A stretch of DNA of 64,000 nucleotides, taken from positions 558,001 to 622,000 of the forward strand of contig NZ_JAHUXA010000001.1 of the NCBI RefSeq assembly GCF_019218745.1, in the 5' to 3' direction. The DNA comes from Enterobacter sp. ENT03. GTDB taxonomy: Bacteria > Pseudomonadota > Gammaproteobacteria > Enterobacterales > Enterobacteriaceae. Below, one piece after another: positions 49,410 to 58,787 of this stretch (position 1 is its first letter; the number at the start of each line of letters is the position of its first letter). The notes under the pieces are model-generated. The model ran no database searches. It saw only the letters and a list, made by a program, of their open reading frames with translations, and had not been told where the DNA came from. The position numbers and the translations under genes are program-made.

Positions 49410-49713
49410 GAAATTTTTTATCCTGAAAAATCGCGCAAAGTGTAATGAATGCACCGTCCCTGTGACAGCGAATTTTGCGATGCAGACAAAATTTCGCACA
49501 TTTTACCCTGTTAACCACCGCCGTAACGCCGGCCATTTTGCCGCGGTTTAACCTGGCTGCGTCATCCTCACAAGGCAACGTTTTCATTCCGGTTGCCCAC
49601 AAGCCCCGGACAACTAAGACAAAACTGGTTTACCCGCGCGGACGGTGCTTTTAAGGTGATCCCTTTTTTACCGTTCCCATGCAGGTAGCCTGCGGCAAAA
49701 GAGTGACAAGACG
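49410..49713. promoter_or_regulatory. Divergent mdfA/ybjG promoter region
   Basis: These 304 bases separate two divergent genes and must hold both promoters. Near ybjG a TTTTAAGGTGATCCC stretch resembles one half of a PmrA/BasR box, but a second half is not convincing. Nothing else is recognisable. Confidence 0.35.
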
Positions 49714-50322
49714 ATGCTGGAAGATCTGAATTATACCCTGTTCGCCTGGATGAACGCGACGCCGGATTCCCCCGGCTGGCTAATCCAGGCCGCCATTCTT
49801 ATTGCCCGCGATCTGATTAACATCGTGCCGCTGCTGGCGGTGGTGCTGTGGCTGTGGGGGCCGCGCGGCCAGGTCTGCGCCCAGCGACAGCTGGTGATCA
49901 AAATAGCGCTGGCGATTGTCGTCAGCCTGACCGTCTCCTGGGTGATGGGCCACCTCTTCCCGCACGATCGCCCGTTTGTCGACGGCGTTGGCTATAACTT
50001 CCTGCATCATGCGCCGGATGACTCCTATCCGAGCGATCACGGCACCGTGGCTTTTACCTTTGCGCTGGCGTTTTTGTTCTGGCATCGCCTCTGGTCAGGC
50101 ACCGTGCTGATGGGCGTGGCGCTGCTGGTCGCCTGGTCGCGCGTCTATCTGGGCGTGCACTGGCCGCTGGATATGCTGGGCGGTCTGCTGGTGGGCATCA
50201 GCGGTTGCCTGAGTGCGCAGATGCTGTGGCACGCCTTCGGTCAGCCGCTGTACGCCGCTCTGCAACGCGCTTATCGCGTCTGCTTCGCCATTCCGATCCG
50301 CAAAGGCTGGGTGCGTGACTAA
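49714..50322 (+). CDS. ybjG: Undecaprenyl-diphosphate phosphatase, PAP2 type
   Basis: YbjG recycles the lipid carrier by removing a phosphate from undecaprenyl diphosphate on the periplasmic face. It has 202 residues and several membrane helices. The PAP2 catalytic motifs are present: FPHDRP, then YPSDHG and SRVYLGVHWPLD. A bacitracin-resistance effect is known for the E. coli gene. It is followed by a strong terminator and then deoR in the same direction. Confidence 0.94.
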   Translation: MLEDLNYTLFAWMNATPDSPGWLIQAAILIARDLINIVPLLAVVLWLWGPRGQVCAQRQLVIKIALAIVVSLTVSWVMGHLFPHDRPFVDGVGYNFLHHAPDDSYPSDHGTVAFTFALAFLFWHRLWSGTVLMGVALLVAWSRVYLGVHWPLDMLGGLLVGISGCLSAQMLWHAFGQPLYAALQRAYRVCFAIPIRKGWVRD

Positions 50323-50349
50323 GCCTGCCGGCACAGGTAAGATTGAGCA

Positions 50350-50370
50350 CCCCGCAGCGAGCGGGGTTTT
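50350..50370 (+). terminator. ybjG terminator
   Basis: A CCCCGC / GCGGGG stem with a 5-base loop is followed by TTTT, between ybjG and deoR. Confidence 0.8.
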
Positions 50371-50388
50371 CATTATGCCAGGGGATTT

Positions 50389-51159
50389 ATGGAAACGAAA
50401 CGTGACGAGCGGTTGGGCCTGCTGTTACAGGCGCTGAAGCGTACCGACAAGCTGCACCTGAAAGAGGCGGCGGCGCTTTTAGGCGTTTCAGAGATGACCA
50501 TTCGTCGCGATCTCAGTGCCCGTAATGCGCCCGTTGTCCTGCTCGGCGGTTATATCGTGCTGGAGCCGCGTACCGCCAGCCACTACCTGTTAAGCGATCA
50601 GAAAACCCGGCTGGTGGATGAAAAGCGGCAGGCCGCACAGTACGCCGCCAAGCTGGTGCAGGCGCATCAGCTGGTCTTTTTCGACTGCGGCACCACGACC
50701 CCGTGGATCATCGATGCCATTCCTCATGACCTGCCCTTTACCGCTATTTGTTACTCCCTCAACACCTTTATGGCGTTACAGGAAAAACCGCTGTGCCGGG
50801 CGATCCTCTGCGGCGGTGAGTTTCACGCCAGCAATGCCATTTTTAAACCGCTGAACTTCAAAGAGACGCTGAATAATTTATGCCCGGATCTGGCGTTCTA
50901 TTCGGCGGCGGGCGTGCACCCGGTTCAGGGCGCGACCTGTTTCAATCTGGAAGAGTTGCCGGTGAAGCACTGGGCGATGGCCCACGCGCAGTATCATGTG
51001 CTGGTGGTCGATCACAGTAAGTTTGATAAGGTGCGCCCGGCGCGGATGGGTGAGCTGACCGCGTTTGACGCCATCGTCAGCGACCGTCGTCCCGACGAGG
51101 CATTATGTGCCGTGGCGAAAGCCGAACAGATAACGTTGATTTGTTCCGACGCCGGATAG
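50389..51159 (+). CDS. deoR: DeoR, repressor of deoxyribonucleoside catabolism
   Basis: DeoR represses deoCABD and nupG and is released by deoxyribose-5-phosphate. It has 256 residues. The N-terminal helix-turn-helix (about 5-57, LKEAAALLGVSEMTIRRDLS) is followed by the DeoR-type sugar-phosphate isomerase-like sensor domain (FFDCGTTTPWIID). It ends four residues beyond E. coli DeoR. Confidence 0.95.
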   Translation: METKRDERLGLLLQALKRTDKLHLKEAAALLGVSEMTIRRDLSARNAPVVLLGGYIVLEPRTASHYLLSDQKTRLVDEKRQAAQYAAKLVQAHQLVFFDCGTTTPWIIDAIPHDLPFTAICYSLNTFMALQEKPLCRAILCGGEFHASNAIFKPLNFKETLNNLCPDLAFYSAAGVHPVQGATCFNLEELPVKHWAMAHAQYHVLVVDHSKFDKVRPARMGELTAFDAIVSDRRPDEALCAVAKAEQITLICSDAG

Positions 51160-51164
51160 ATCAC

Positions 51165-51258
51165 GTAGGCCGGGTAAGTGCAAGCGCCACCCGGCAATCC
51201 CCGATCCGGTTCCGAGAACCAGTTCCGTAGGCCGGGTAAGCGTGAGCGCCACCCGGCA
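51165..51258. repeat. Two REP units between deoR and dacC
   Basis: Two units in the same orientation (51165-51196 and 51227-51258) both begin GTAGGCCGGGTAAG and end GCGCCACCCGGCA. The second is flanked by an 18-base near-perfect direct repeat (51205-51222 and 51278-51295), the right copy of which contains the dacC stop codon. Confidence 0.8.
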
Positions 51259-51282
51259 ACAATACCGAAAAACCCGCTCCGG

Positions 51283-52485
51283 TTACGAGAACCAGCTGCC
51301 GAACCACTCGTGGAACTTCATTAATACAAAGTCCCACATACGGCTGACGAAACCGCCCTCTTCCACCGCTTCCATTACCAGCAATGGCCGTTTTTCAATC
51401 ACCTTGCCGTTAAGCTGGAAATCGATCGTGCCCACCACCTGGCCCTTTTTCAACGGCGCGGTCAGCTGCGGCTCGGTCAGCGTCCAGGTCGCTTTCAGGT
51501 TCTTTAACTGACCTTTCGGAATGGTGATCGACCCCGCTTCCCCGGCCCCCAGCTTCACCTCTTTACTGTCGCCAAACCACACGCGGGTGCTGACAAAGGT
51601 TGCATCCGGCTTGATCGGCGTAACGGTTTCAAAGAAACGGAAGCCCCAGGTCAGCAGCTTTTCGGATTCGTTAAAGCGGATGCGATCCGTTTTACTGCCG
51701 AGCACCACCGAGATCAGACGCATATCGCCCTGGGTGGCAGACGCCACCAGGTTGTAGCCCGCCCCTTCTGTGGTGCCGGTTTTCATGCCGTCAACGTTCA
51801 GATTGGTGCTCCACAACAGACGGTTGCGGTTCGGCTGGCGAATATTATTGAAGGTGAACTCTTTCTCTTTGTGGATGGCGTACTCTTCCGGCACATCATG
51901 GATCAGCGCCTTGCCGAGCAGCGCCATGTCACGGGCGGTACTGAATTGCCCCGGCGCATCCAGACCGTGCACCGTTTTAAAGGTGGTATTGGTCAGCCCC
52001 AGTCGTTTTGCATAGTTGTTCATCAGGCTGACGAAGGAGTCCTGGCTGCCCGCCACGTAATCGGCAATGGCGATACTGGCATCGTTGCCGGACTGAATGA
52101 TCACGCCCTTGTTCAGCTCGGAAACCGGCACCTGATCGCCAGGCTTGAGGAACATCAGCGAAGAACCGCGCAGCGCCGGATTACCGGTCGCCCAGGCGTC
52201 TTTGCCGACAGTCACCATATCGGTGAGATGAATTTTGCCGGCTTTCAGCGCCTGCCCGACCACGTAGCTGGTCATCAGCTTGGTGAGGCTGGCCGGATCG
52301 AGCTTCTCGTCGGCGTTGCCCTCCGCCAGCACCTTGCCGCTGGCGTAATCCATCAGCACCCACGCGCGGGCGTCCACAGCGGGCGCCGCCGGCACCTGCT
52401 CAACCGCATACAGCGAAGGAGAGAAAAGAAATAACAGCGCAGAGCCCGCCGCCAGGCCGCGCAGGGATAAAGAGAAATGCGTCAT
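51283..52485 (-). CDS. dacC: D-alanyl-D-alanine carboxypeptidase PBP6
   Basis: PBP6 removes the terminal D-Ala from peptidoglycan pentapeptides in stationary phase. It has 400 residues. A signal peptide precedes the DD-peptidase domain with S-x-x-K in DPASLTK, S-x-N in QSGNDAS and K-T-G in DGMKTGTT. A beta-rich C-terminal domain and an amphipathic membrane anchor ([19 protein letters not shown]) follow. The ATG at 52485 ([10 protein letters not shown]) aligns with the E. coli start; the ATG at 52506 lacks a ribosome site. Confidence 0.96.
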   Translation of the reverse strand: MTHFSLSLRGLAAGSALLFLFSPSLYAVEQVPAAPAVDARAWVLMDYASGKVLAEGNADEKLDPASLTKLMTSYVVGQALKAGKIHLTDMVTVGKDAWATGNPALRGSSLMFLKPGDQVPVSELNKGVIIQSGNDASIAIADYVAGSQDSFVSLMNNYAKRLGLTNTTFKTVHGLDAPGQFSTARDMALLGKALIHDVPEEYAIHKEKEFTFNNIRQPNRNRLLWSTNLNVDGMKTGTTEGAGYNLVASATQGDMRLISVVLGSKTDRIRFNESEKLLTWGFRFFETVTPIKPDATFVSTRVWFGDSKEVKLGAGEAGSITIPKGQLKNLKATWTLTEPQLTAPLKKGQVVGTIDFQLNGKVIEKRPLLVMEAVEEGGFVSRMWDFVLMKFHEWFGSWFS

Positions 52486-52743
52486 AAATGCCACCCGTGT
52501 ATCCATTCAAAAAAAATCGCGTTGCAACACCGCTTCGCAATAAACGGTGAGTAATAACGTACTCAGGCGAGGAAGGAAACCAACAGCCGGTAAAGTTTTA
52601 TAAAGTTTATGCAATTTACGGGATCGGTGCTGCACGCGGAGGCTTTTTTTTCTTATTCGTTGCCTGAATGTTAACTTTATCTCAACATAGACCACGTTGT
52701 GTGCCTGGCGCACGTTCCTGCTGACCACCGAGAAGGAATTTAT

Positions 52744-53370
52744 ATGATTACCCTGTGGGGCCGAAATAATTCCACCAACGTCAAAAAAGTTCGCCTGACG
52801 CTGGAAGAGCTTGAACTTCCTTACACGCAAATTATGGCCGGCTTAGAGTACGGTCTGAATCATGATGCGGAATACCTGGCGATGAACCCGAACGGTCTGG
52901 TGCCGTTACTGCGTGATGACGAAACCAACAGCGTGCTGTGGGAATCTAACACTATCGTGCGTTTTCTGGCCGCGCAGTATGGCCTGGGACGCCTGTGGAT
53001 CGACAATCCGGCTGCCCGTGCGCAGGCGGAAAAGTGGATGGACTGGTCAGCCACCACGCTGGCTCCCCGCCACAGCGTGATCCTCAAAGGGCTGGTCAGA
53101 ACGCCGCCGGAACAGCGTAATCAGGCGGCCATCGATGAAGCGATTATTGATTGCGACGCTCTGCTTAAGATCCTCGATGACGCGCTGGCAACCACACCGT
53201 GGTTCTCAGGTGAAGAATTTGGTCTGGGGGATATTGCGCTGGTGCCCTTTATTTACAGCCTGTTCAACGTGCATTCCGCCTGGACGCCGCGCCCTGAGCT
53301 GATGCGCTGGTATCAGCAGATTTGCGCGCGTCCGACGGTGCAAAGCGTCGTGATGATCCCGGTTACCTGA
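52744..53370 (+). CDS. gstB: GstB, glutathione S-transferase
   Basis: GstB is a cytoplasmic glutathione transferase that in E. coli dehalogenates bromoacetate. It has 208 residues: an N-terminal thioredoxin-like domain (1-80, cis-Pro in GLVPLL, glutathione-contacting [10 protein letters not shown]) and a helical C-terminal domain. The ATG at 52744 is preceded by GAAGGAA. Its 3' end overlaps the converging LacI-type gene by eight bases. Confidence 0.94.
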   Translation: MITLWGRNNSTNVKKVRLTLEELELPYTQIMAGLEYGLNHDAEYLAMNPNGLVPLLRDDETNSVLWESNTIVRFLAAQYGLGRLWIDNPAARAQAEKWMDWSATTLAPRHSVILKGLVRTPPEQRNQAAIDEAIIDCDALLKILDDALATTPWFSGEEFGLGDIALVPFIYSLFNVHSAWTPRPELMRWYQQICARPTVQSVVMIPVT

Positions 53371-54376
53371 TGCGCTGGCTGCTGGCGCGGATCTGTAATT
53401 TCCCCACCAGCTTAACGTGCGTCGCGGCATCTTCCCCGGCGCACAGATAGTCCACCGCCATCCTGCCCAGCTCGTTATAAGCCAGCTGAATACTGGTAAG
53501 CAGTGGCGTCAACTGATGCGAGATGCGCTGATCGTCATAGCCGCACACCAGCACATCCTCTGGAATACGTTTTCCCAGCGTGGCGAGTGCCTGATAACAG
53601 CCGAGCGTCATCCAGTCGCTGGCGCAAAAGATCGCCTGCGGCGGTTCCGGCAGCTGCATCAGCGCCAGGGTGGCGTCAAACGTGGCGTTCAGCGACCAGT
53701 CGGTTTTATGCACCAGCGCCGCATCCGGGGCGATCCCGGCATGGCGCAGCGTTTGTTCATACCCGTCGAGTCGTTCCTTGCTGGCATCCATCCATTCGTC
53801 ACCGGAAATATGCGCAATGCGGGTCACGCCCTGATCCAGCAGATGCTGCGTGATCTGGCAGGCGTTGGCGCGATCGTCAGGTAAAAAGGTGGGCAACAAC
53901 GGGCGCTGGGCGTCGTACTGATTCAGCAGCACCACCGGAAAATCACACAGATCGGCAAAGGGCGAGAAATCAAACGGTCGCGTCACCGGGCTGGCAAAAA
54001 TAACGCCAGCACAACGACGGCTGGCCAGCTGACGCAGGATATGCCGCGCCAGCTCCGTGTCGTCGCCGTAATCGTAGACCGACAGCAGCGTATCGTGCTG
54101 CCATGCACGGGCGCTGGCGTCGCTGAGCGCATCGCCAAAGGGATCGTAGGCGGGCATCGTGCTCACCAGCATCGCCACTTCTTCCTGCCCTTCCGGACGG
54201 TGCTGTACCGCCAGCTTCTGATACCCGAGCGTTCTCGCGGCATCAAACACGCGCTGCCGGGTGGTTTCGCTCAGGCGGATTGTGCGGCTGTTATTGAGCA
54301 CCAGCGATACTGTCGCCTGGGATACCCCCGCCAGCCGGGCAATATCGCCCATCGTGATTTTATTTTTCTTCTGCAT
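53363..54376 (-). CDS. LacI-family transcriptional regulator
   Basis: This 337-residue regulator has the LacI helix-turn-helix ([21 protein letters not shown], 9-29) with hinge helix, then a periplasmic-binding-like sensor domain ([43 protein letters not shown]). It is divergent from the glycosidase and solute-binding-protein genes, so it most likely controls them in response to a sugar. It is not part of the E. coli gene order. Confidence 0.88.
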   Translation of the reverse strand: MQKKNKITMGDIARLAGVSQATVSLVLNNSRTIRLSETTRQRVFDAARTLGYQKLAVQHRPEGQEEVAMLVSTMPAYDPFGDALSDASARAWQHDTLLSVYDYGDDTELARHILRQLASRRCAGVIFASPVTRPFDFSPFADLCDFPVVLLNQYDAQRPLLPTFLPDDRANACQITQHLLDQGVTRIAHISGDEWMDASKERLDGYEQTLRHAGIAPDAALVHKTDWSLNATFDATLALMQLPEPPQAIFCASDWMTLGCYQALATLGKRIPEDVLVCGYDDQRISHQLTPLLTSIQLAYNELGRMAVDYLCAGEDAATHVKLVGKLQIRASSQRIR

Positions 54377-54491
54377 TTTTCATCCTTATGCCCCGGCTGA
54401 CTATATCACAGCCCTCCCCGCTCACCGGATCGCTGATTCTGTGAATAGATCTGCAAAACAGCCGTTTGATCCTTGCGTGCATCTCCTTACT

Positions 54492-54515
54492 AATAAATAT
54501 TAGCTAATAATTATT
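54492..54515. promoter_or_regulatory. Palindrome, candidate operator of the sugar locus
   Basis: AATAAATATT-AGCT-AATAATTATT is a 24-base palindrome with one mismatched pair and a perfect TATTAGCTAATA centre. It lies in the divergent promoter region between the LacI-type gene and the glycosidase, five bases before the ribosome site of the latter. Confidence 0.5.
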
Positions 54516-54531
54516 AACCAAGGAGGATGTG

Positions 54532-55635
54532 ATGAGAACACGCTGGAGTATTGAACAGGCAAGAAGCTGGTATCAGCAGCACGGCTGGGCTTGCGGATTT
54601 AATTATCTGCCGCGCACGGCGGTGAACTGGACGGAGATGTGGCAGGAAGACACCTTCGATCCCGTGACTATCGACGAGGAACTGGGCTGGGCGGAGCGCT
54701 ATGGCTATAACAGTCTGCGTACCAACCTGCCGTTTATCGTCTGGGAAACCGACCGCGATGGCCTGCTGTCACGTATTGATACGTTTCTCTGCCTCGCCGC
54801 CCGTCACGGCATCAAAGTCATGTTGACGCTGATGGATGACTGCGCCTTTTCAGGAGACGAGCCGTTTGCCGGGCCGCAAAAGCCCCCCAGAACGGGCGTA
54901 CACAACAGCCAGGCGGCGGCCAGCCCAGGACGTAAAATCGTTATGGATCCGAACCAGTGGCCGCGCGTTGAAGCCTATGTGCGTGACGTGATCGGCAGCT
55001 TTGGCGACGATGAGCGCATCAGCATCTGGGATCTTTATAACGAGCCAGGCAACCGCGGGCTGTTTGTCTCGGCGGTAGAGTTCGCCGAATACGACGAGGC
55101 GCTGGAGGGTTTTGCGCTGGATCTGGTGTATCGGGTGTTTGACTGGGCGCGGGATGTCGATCCGGTTCAGCCGCTGACAATCGGCGCGTGGCATGCAGAC
55201 GTGGCGGCGAATAAAGCGTTTTTGCACCCTATCGACATCGCGGCGCTGGAACAGTCGGACATCATCACCTATCACGCCTATGCGCCCACCATGATGCAAC
55301 TGGAGATCCTGCATTCGCTCGGTCAGTACGACCGGCCCGTGCTGTGCACCGAGTGGCTTTCCCGCCATACCGGCTGCGTGTTCAGCGAACAGTTGCCGCT
55401 GTTCAGTCTCTATCAGACCGGCTGTTATCACTGGGGGCTGGTGCAGGGAAAAACCCAGACCTGGCTGCCCTGGCCGGGGGTCAATAAAAGCCATCCGGAT
55501 CCACAGTCAATGTGGTTTCACGATGTGCTGACGCCGGAAGGCGAACCCTGGCGCGAGCAGGAGATGCATCTGGTGAAACGCCTGACCGCCCGTCAGCAGC
55601 AGACCCATCAGTACGCCACAGGTGATGAGGAATAA
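54532..55635 (+). CDS. Putative glycoside hydrolase, clan GH-A type (GH5-like)
   Basis: This 367-residue cytoplasmic protein without signal peptide has a TIM-barrel retaining glycosidase pattern. E171 in [10 protein letters not shown] is the likely acid/base and E274 in [10 protein letters not shown] the likely nucleophile, with YHAYAP and [16 protein letters not shown] forming the substrate end. Substrate is unknown; relatives act on beta-linked plant oligosaccharides. A strong AAGGAGG precedes the ATG at 54532. A solute-binding gene follows after three bases, so the two are one operon. Confidence 0.8.
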   Translation: MRTRWSIEQARSWYQQHGWACGFNYLPRTAVNWTEMWQEDTFDPVTIDEELGWAERYGYNSLRTNLPFIVWETDRDGLLSRIDTFLCLAARHGIKVMLTLMDDCAFSGDEPFAGPQKPPRTGVHNSQAAASPGRKIVMDPNQWPRVEAYVRDVIGSFGDDERISIWDLYNEPGNRGLFVSAVEFAEYDEALEGFALDLVYRVFDWARDVDPVQPLTIGAWHADVAANKAFLHPIDIAALEQSDIITYHAYAPTMMQLEILHSLGQYDRPVLCTEWLSRHTGCVFSEQLPLFSLYQTGCYHWGLVQGKTQTWLPWPGVNKSHPDPQSMWFHDVLTPEGEPWREQEMHLVKRLTARQQQTHQYATGDEE

Positions 55636-55638
55636 ATC

Positions 55639-56928
55639 ATGAAAATTATCTTACCTCTCCTTATTGCCTGTTGCTGCGCCAGCGCAGTGGCCCCGGCCTT
55701 CAGCGCCGATCCCGTTACGTTGCGCTTCTCGTGGTGGGGCGGCAAAGCCCGTCACCAGGCGACGCTTGAGGCGCTGAAAGCCTTTGAAGCGAAATACCCG
55801 AACATTAAGGTTAAAGCGGAATACACCGGCTGGGATGGTTCGTACTCACGGCTGACCACGCAAATTAACAGCGGCACCGAAGCCGATGTGATCCAGACCA
55901 ACTGGAACTGGCTGACGCTGTTATCAAAAAAAGGGGACGGTTTTTACGATCTGAACAGGCTCACCGGGCAACTGGATCTTAGCCAGTATTCCGCCGCCTC
56001 GCTGGCGACTACCACCATCGACGGCAAACTGAATGCCCTGCCGCTTTCTACCAACGTGATGGCATTTTTTTATAACAAAGTGACCTGGCAGAAAGCGGGC
56101 CTGGCATTCCCCACCACCTGGGATGGTCTGCTGGAGGCCGGAAAGGTATTTAAAGAGAAGCTCGGCGATAAATATTACCCGATCTATGTCGGCGAGCAGG
56201 ACAGCATGCTGCTGGTCTTTTCGTGGATGTACCAGCAGGACCAGAAGCCGATGCTGGATCTCGAAAAGCGCAAACTGGCCTGGGATCATGAGCAGATCGT
56301 CAAAGCGCTGGGGTTTTATAAGCAGCTCACCGACGCTCACGTGCTGCCCAACATGAAAGTGCTCGGCTCTTATGGCAAAGGCACGGCGCTGTATGAAATG
56401 ATGCCGTGGATCAATGGCGAATGGGCGGGCAGTTATAACTGGAACGCGCTCTACCCGGCACAAAGCCATTCGCTGCCTGTTGACTCCGACCTGGTGCTCG
56501 GCCCTTATCTGATGCTGCCGGAGGCCAAAGACGCCGGACAGTTCCAGAAAACGGCCATGATGTACTCCATTGGCCGCACCACTAAGCACCCGAAGGAGGC
56601 GGCGATGCTGCTGAACTTCATGGTGAATGAACCTGGCGGCGTGATCCCGGTTGGCATGGAGCGCGGTGCGCCGCTGAGCAAGGTGGCGGACACCATCCTG
56701 CGCGAAAAAGGCATTTTGACCGACAGCGATCCGGTCATTGCCCCCCTCTTACAATCCTTTGCGCTGCCGAACAAATTCGTCGCCACGCCGTATATGGAAG
56801 ACTCTCAGTTCGGCGCGCAATTTACCGCCGCGCGGGAAAGTATCGATTACGGCAAGAAAACGGTGGAGCAGGCGGCCACCGATTTCGAGCAGCAGGCTAA
56901 TCGCATCCTGAAACGTGTGATGCGCTAA
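55639..56928 (+). CDS. ABC sugar-binding protein (family 1)
   Basis: This 429-residue extracellular binding protein has a signal peptide of about 22 residues ending FSA-D, then LRFSWWGGKARHQATLEALK, VIQTNWNWL and MMPWINGEWAGSYNW, typical of family 1 oligosaccharide binding proteins such as TogB. It is the last gene of the locus. No permease or ATPase gene follows, so it must use partners elsewhere or be an orphan. It is followed by the converging yliI. Confidence 0.85.
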   Translation: MKIILPLLIACCCASAVAPAFSADPVTLRFSWWGGKARHQATLEALKAFEAKYPNIKVKAEYTGWDGSYSRLTTQINSGTEADVIQTNWNWLTLLSKKGDGFYDLNRLTGQLDLSQYSAASLATTTIDGKLNALPLSTNVMAFFYNKVTWQKAGLAFPTTWDGLLEAGKVFKEKLGDKYYPIYVGEQDSMLLVFSWMYQQDQKPMLDLEKRKLAWDHEQIVKALGFYKQLTDAHVLPNMKVLGSYGKGTALYEMMPWINGEWAGSYNWNALYPAQSHSLPVDSDLVLGPYLMLPEAKDAGQFQKTAMMYSIGRTTKHPKEAAMLLNFMVNEPGGVIPVGMERGAPLSKVADTILREKGILTDSDPVIAPLLQSFALPNKFVATPYMEDSQFGAQFTAARESIDYGKKTVEQAATDFEQQANRILKRVMR

Positions 56929-56956
56929 GCCTGCCGCGACCAGCCCTGGCGCAGCG

Positions 56957-58072
56957 TTACGCGCCGGGGCTGACCCGTAACAGCTCGCCGTCAGATTCAT
57001 CGGTCAGCACATAGAGATAGCCGTCCGGCCCGATGCGCACATCGCGGATGCGCTGATCGCGATCGCCAAGAATTCGTCCGTCTTCGCTAACCTTATTGCC
57101 GTTCACGCTCATCACGATCACGTCTTTATCTTTCAGCGCGCCGATAAAAAGTTTGTTTTTCCACTGCGGGAACGTCGTGCTGTTGTAAAACGCCATGCCG
57201 CTTACCGCCGGGGATTGCTTCCAGTAAAACACCGGCGGCTCGGTGCCTTCCACGATCTCGCCCTTCGCTTCCGGAATTTTCAACCCGCTGTAGTTGATGC
57301 CGTGGGTCGCCAGCGGCCAGCCGTAATTTTTACCGCGCTCAGGAATATTAATTTCATCTCCCCCGCGCGGGCCGTGCTCGTTAAGCCACAGGGCATCGCT
57401 CCAGGGATTCATCGCCATGCCCTGCGGATTACGAATGCCATATGACCAGATCTCCGCCCGCGCACCGGCTTTTCCGGCCCACGGGTTATCCGGCGGCACC
57501 TTGCCGTCCTCGGTTAAGCGCACCAGTTTGCCCTGCAATTTGTCCAGATCCTGCGCGGTGGCGCGCTGGTTATTCTCGCCCAGCGCGATGTACAAATAGC
57601 CTTTGCCATCAAACACCAGTCGCCCGCCAAAGTGATTGCCGGTGGAGAGCTTCGGCGTCTGGCGGAAAACGGTGTGGAAATTCTCCAGCCGCGTCTGATC
57701 CTCGCTAAGCGTACCGTAACCTACCGCCGTCCCGGCTTTTCCGTCGCTGTCAGCTTCCGCGTAGCTCAGCCACACGCGGCGCGACGTGGCGAAATCCGGT
57801 GCCAGCGCCACGTCCAGTAACCCGCCCTGGCCGTTAGCCCAGACGCGGGGCACACCCACAATCGGATCCGACAGGCCGCTTTTTTCGTCCCAGTGGCGCA
57901 ACTGCCCGCCGCGCAGGGTGATCAGCATGCCTTGATCATCCGGCAAAAACGCCAGCGCCCAGGGGTGATCGAGTTTGGTTTGCAGAACATCAACCTTTAC
58001 CGGCGCAGGAGCGGCAAACAGTGACGTGCTTAATAACAGGGCAGGAATAACCAGCAGGGGGGAACGGCGCAT
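56957..58072 (-). CDS. yliI: YliI, PQQ-dependent aldose sugar dehydrogenase
   Basis: YliI (Asd) is a periplasmic soluble PQQ-dependent dehydrogenase that oxidises aldoses. It has 371 residues with a signal peptide of about 20 residues ending FA-A. The six-bladed propeller carries the family blocks HPWALAFLPD, GNHFGGRLVFD (catalytic-type His), WSYGIRNPQGMA and LNEHGPRGGDEIN (calcium site). It needs external PQQ, as in E. coli. Confidence 0.95.
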   Translation of the reverse strand: MRRSPLLVIPALLLSTSLFAAPAPVKVDVLQTKLDHPWALAFLPDDQGMLITLRGGQLRHWDEKSGLSDPIVGVPRVWANGQGGLLDVALAPDFATSRRVWLSYAEADSDGKAGTAVGYGTLSEDQTRLENFHTVFRQTPKLSTGNHFGGRLVFDGKGYLYIALGENNQRATAQDLDKLQGKLVRLTEDGKVPPDNPWAGKAGARAEIWSYGIRNPQGMAMNPWSDALWLNEHGPRGGDEINIPERGKNYGWPLATHGINYSGLKIPEAKGEIVEGTEPPVFYWKQSPAVSGMAFYNSTTFPQWKNKLFIGALKDKDVIVMSVNGNKVSEDGRILGDRDQRIRDVRIGPDGYLYVLTDESDGELLRVSPGA

Positions 58073-58186
58073 AGTGCTCTCCTTTAGTCGCAGTGAATAA
58101 AGGTTAGCCAGTCAGGACGACAGCGCGGTTACTTTTACAAAAGCTTTAATTTCAGGCAACTGCAGGGGGAGTCGCCTCCCCCAGGA

Positions 58187-58570
58187 TCAGGCCTCTTCGA
58201 GGGGCGTTTGCTCATCCAGGCCATCAATACAGGTGTTTAACGCATTCAGACAGCGTTCAAGTTTATCCGCATTGACCGCGATATAGCTTGGGCTGTCGTG
58301 GTGCCCGCTCATCAGGCAGACCGCCGCAGAGGACAACGCCCCCTCCGCAACACGCAGGGCTTCCCATTCCTGGCGTGACCAGGGGGCAGAAGGTTGCTCC
58401 GCAAGGCCACGTATTTCGGTCGACAGCTTAAAGAAGTTATCGCGCAATTGATTACTTTCGCTGACCGACATATAGCCTTTCGCCTTCAGTAGCTGGACGT
58501 AGGCTGCCAGTTCAAGTCTGGCGTGGGTCAGTTGCTCCATCAGATGGAGTTGAAGCCTGTCAACGTTCAT
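58187..58570 (-). CDS. bssR: BssR, biofilm regulator
   Basis: This 127-residue protein matches E. coli BssR (YliH), a small regulator of biofilm formation and indole/AI-2-linked signalling whose mechanism is unclear. Conserved blocks are ELAAYVQLLKAKGYMSVSES, NQLRDNFFKL and AAVCLMSGHHDSP. It is divergent from rimO across 217 bases. Confidence 0.93.
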   Translation of the reverse strand: MNVDRLQLHLMEQLTHARLELAAYVQLLKAKGYMSVSESNQLRDNFFKLSTEIRGLAEQPSAPWSRQEWEALRVAEGALSSAAVCLMSGHHDSPSYIAVNADKLERCLNALNTCIDGLDEQTPLEEA

Positions 58571-58787
58571 CGCCTCCTCCTCTCATTCATCGAATAAGGT
58601 GCAAATTTATCTTAAGTTCAATTTTTAGACTGATACATGCACCAGATCAATAATTGTCGCTTGCTTAACATTTTTTACAGTGCGATAACGCGCCAAAAAA
58701 TTCACCGTGCCGAATCATCTGTAGAGTGCCGCCCAAAAGCCGTGTAAAATCGCCCGGTTTTTATTTTCCTGTTTACTTTGTGAGCGT

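Noticed and set aside
49640-49680. Possible PmrA/BasR box before ybjG
   Set aside because: Only one half-site resembles the consensus; the second half does not.
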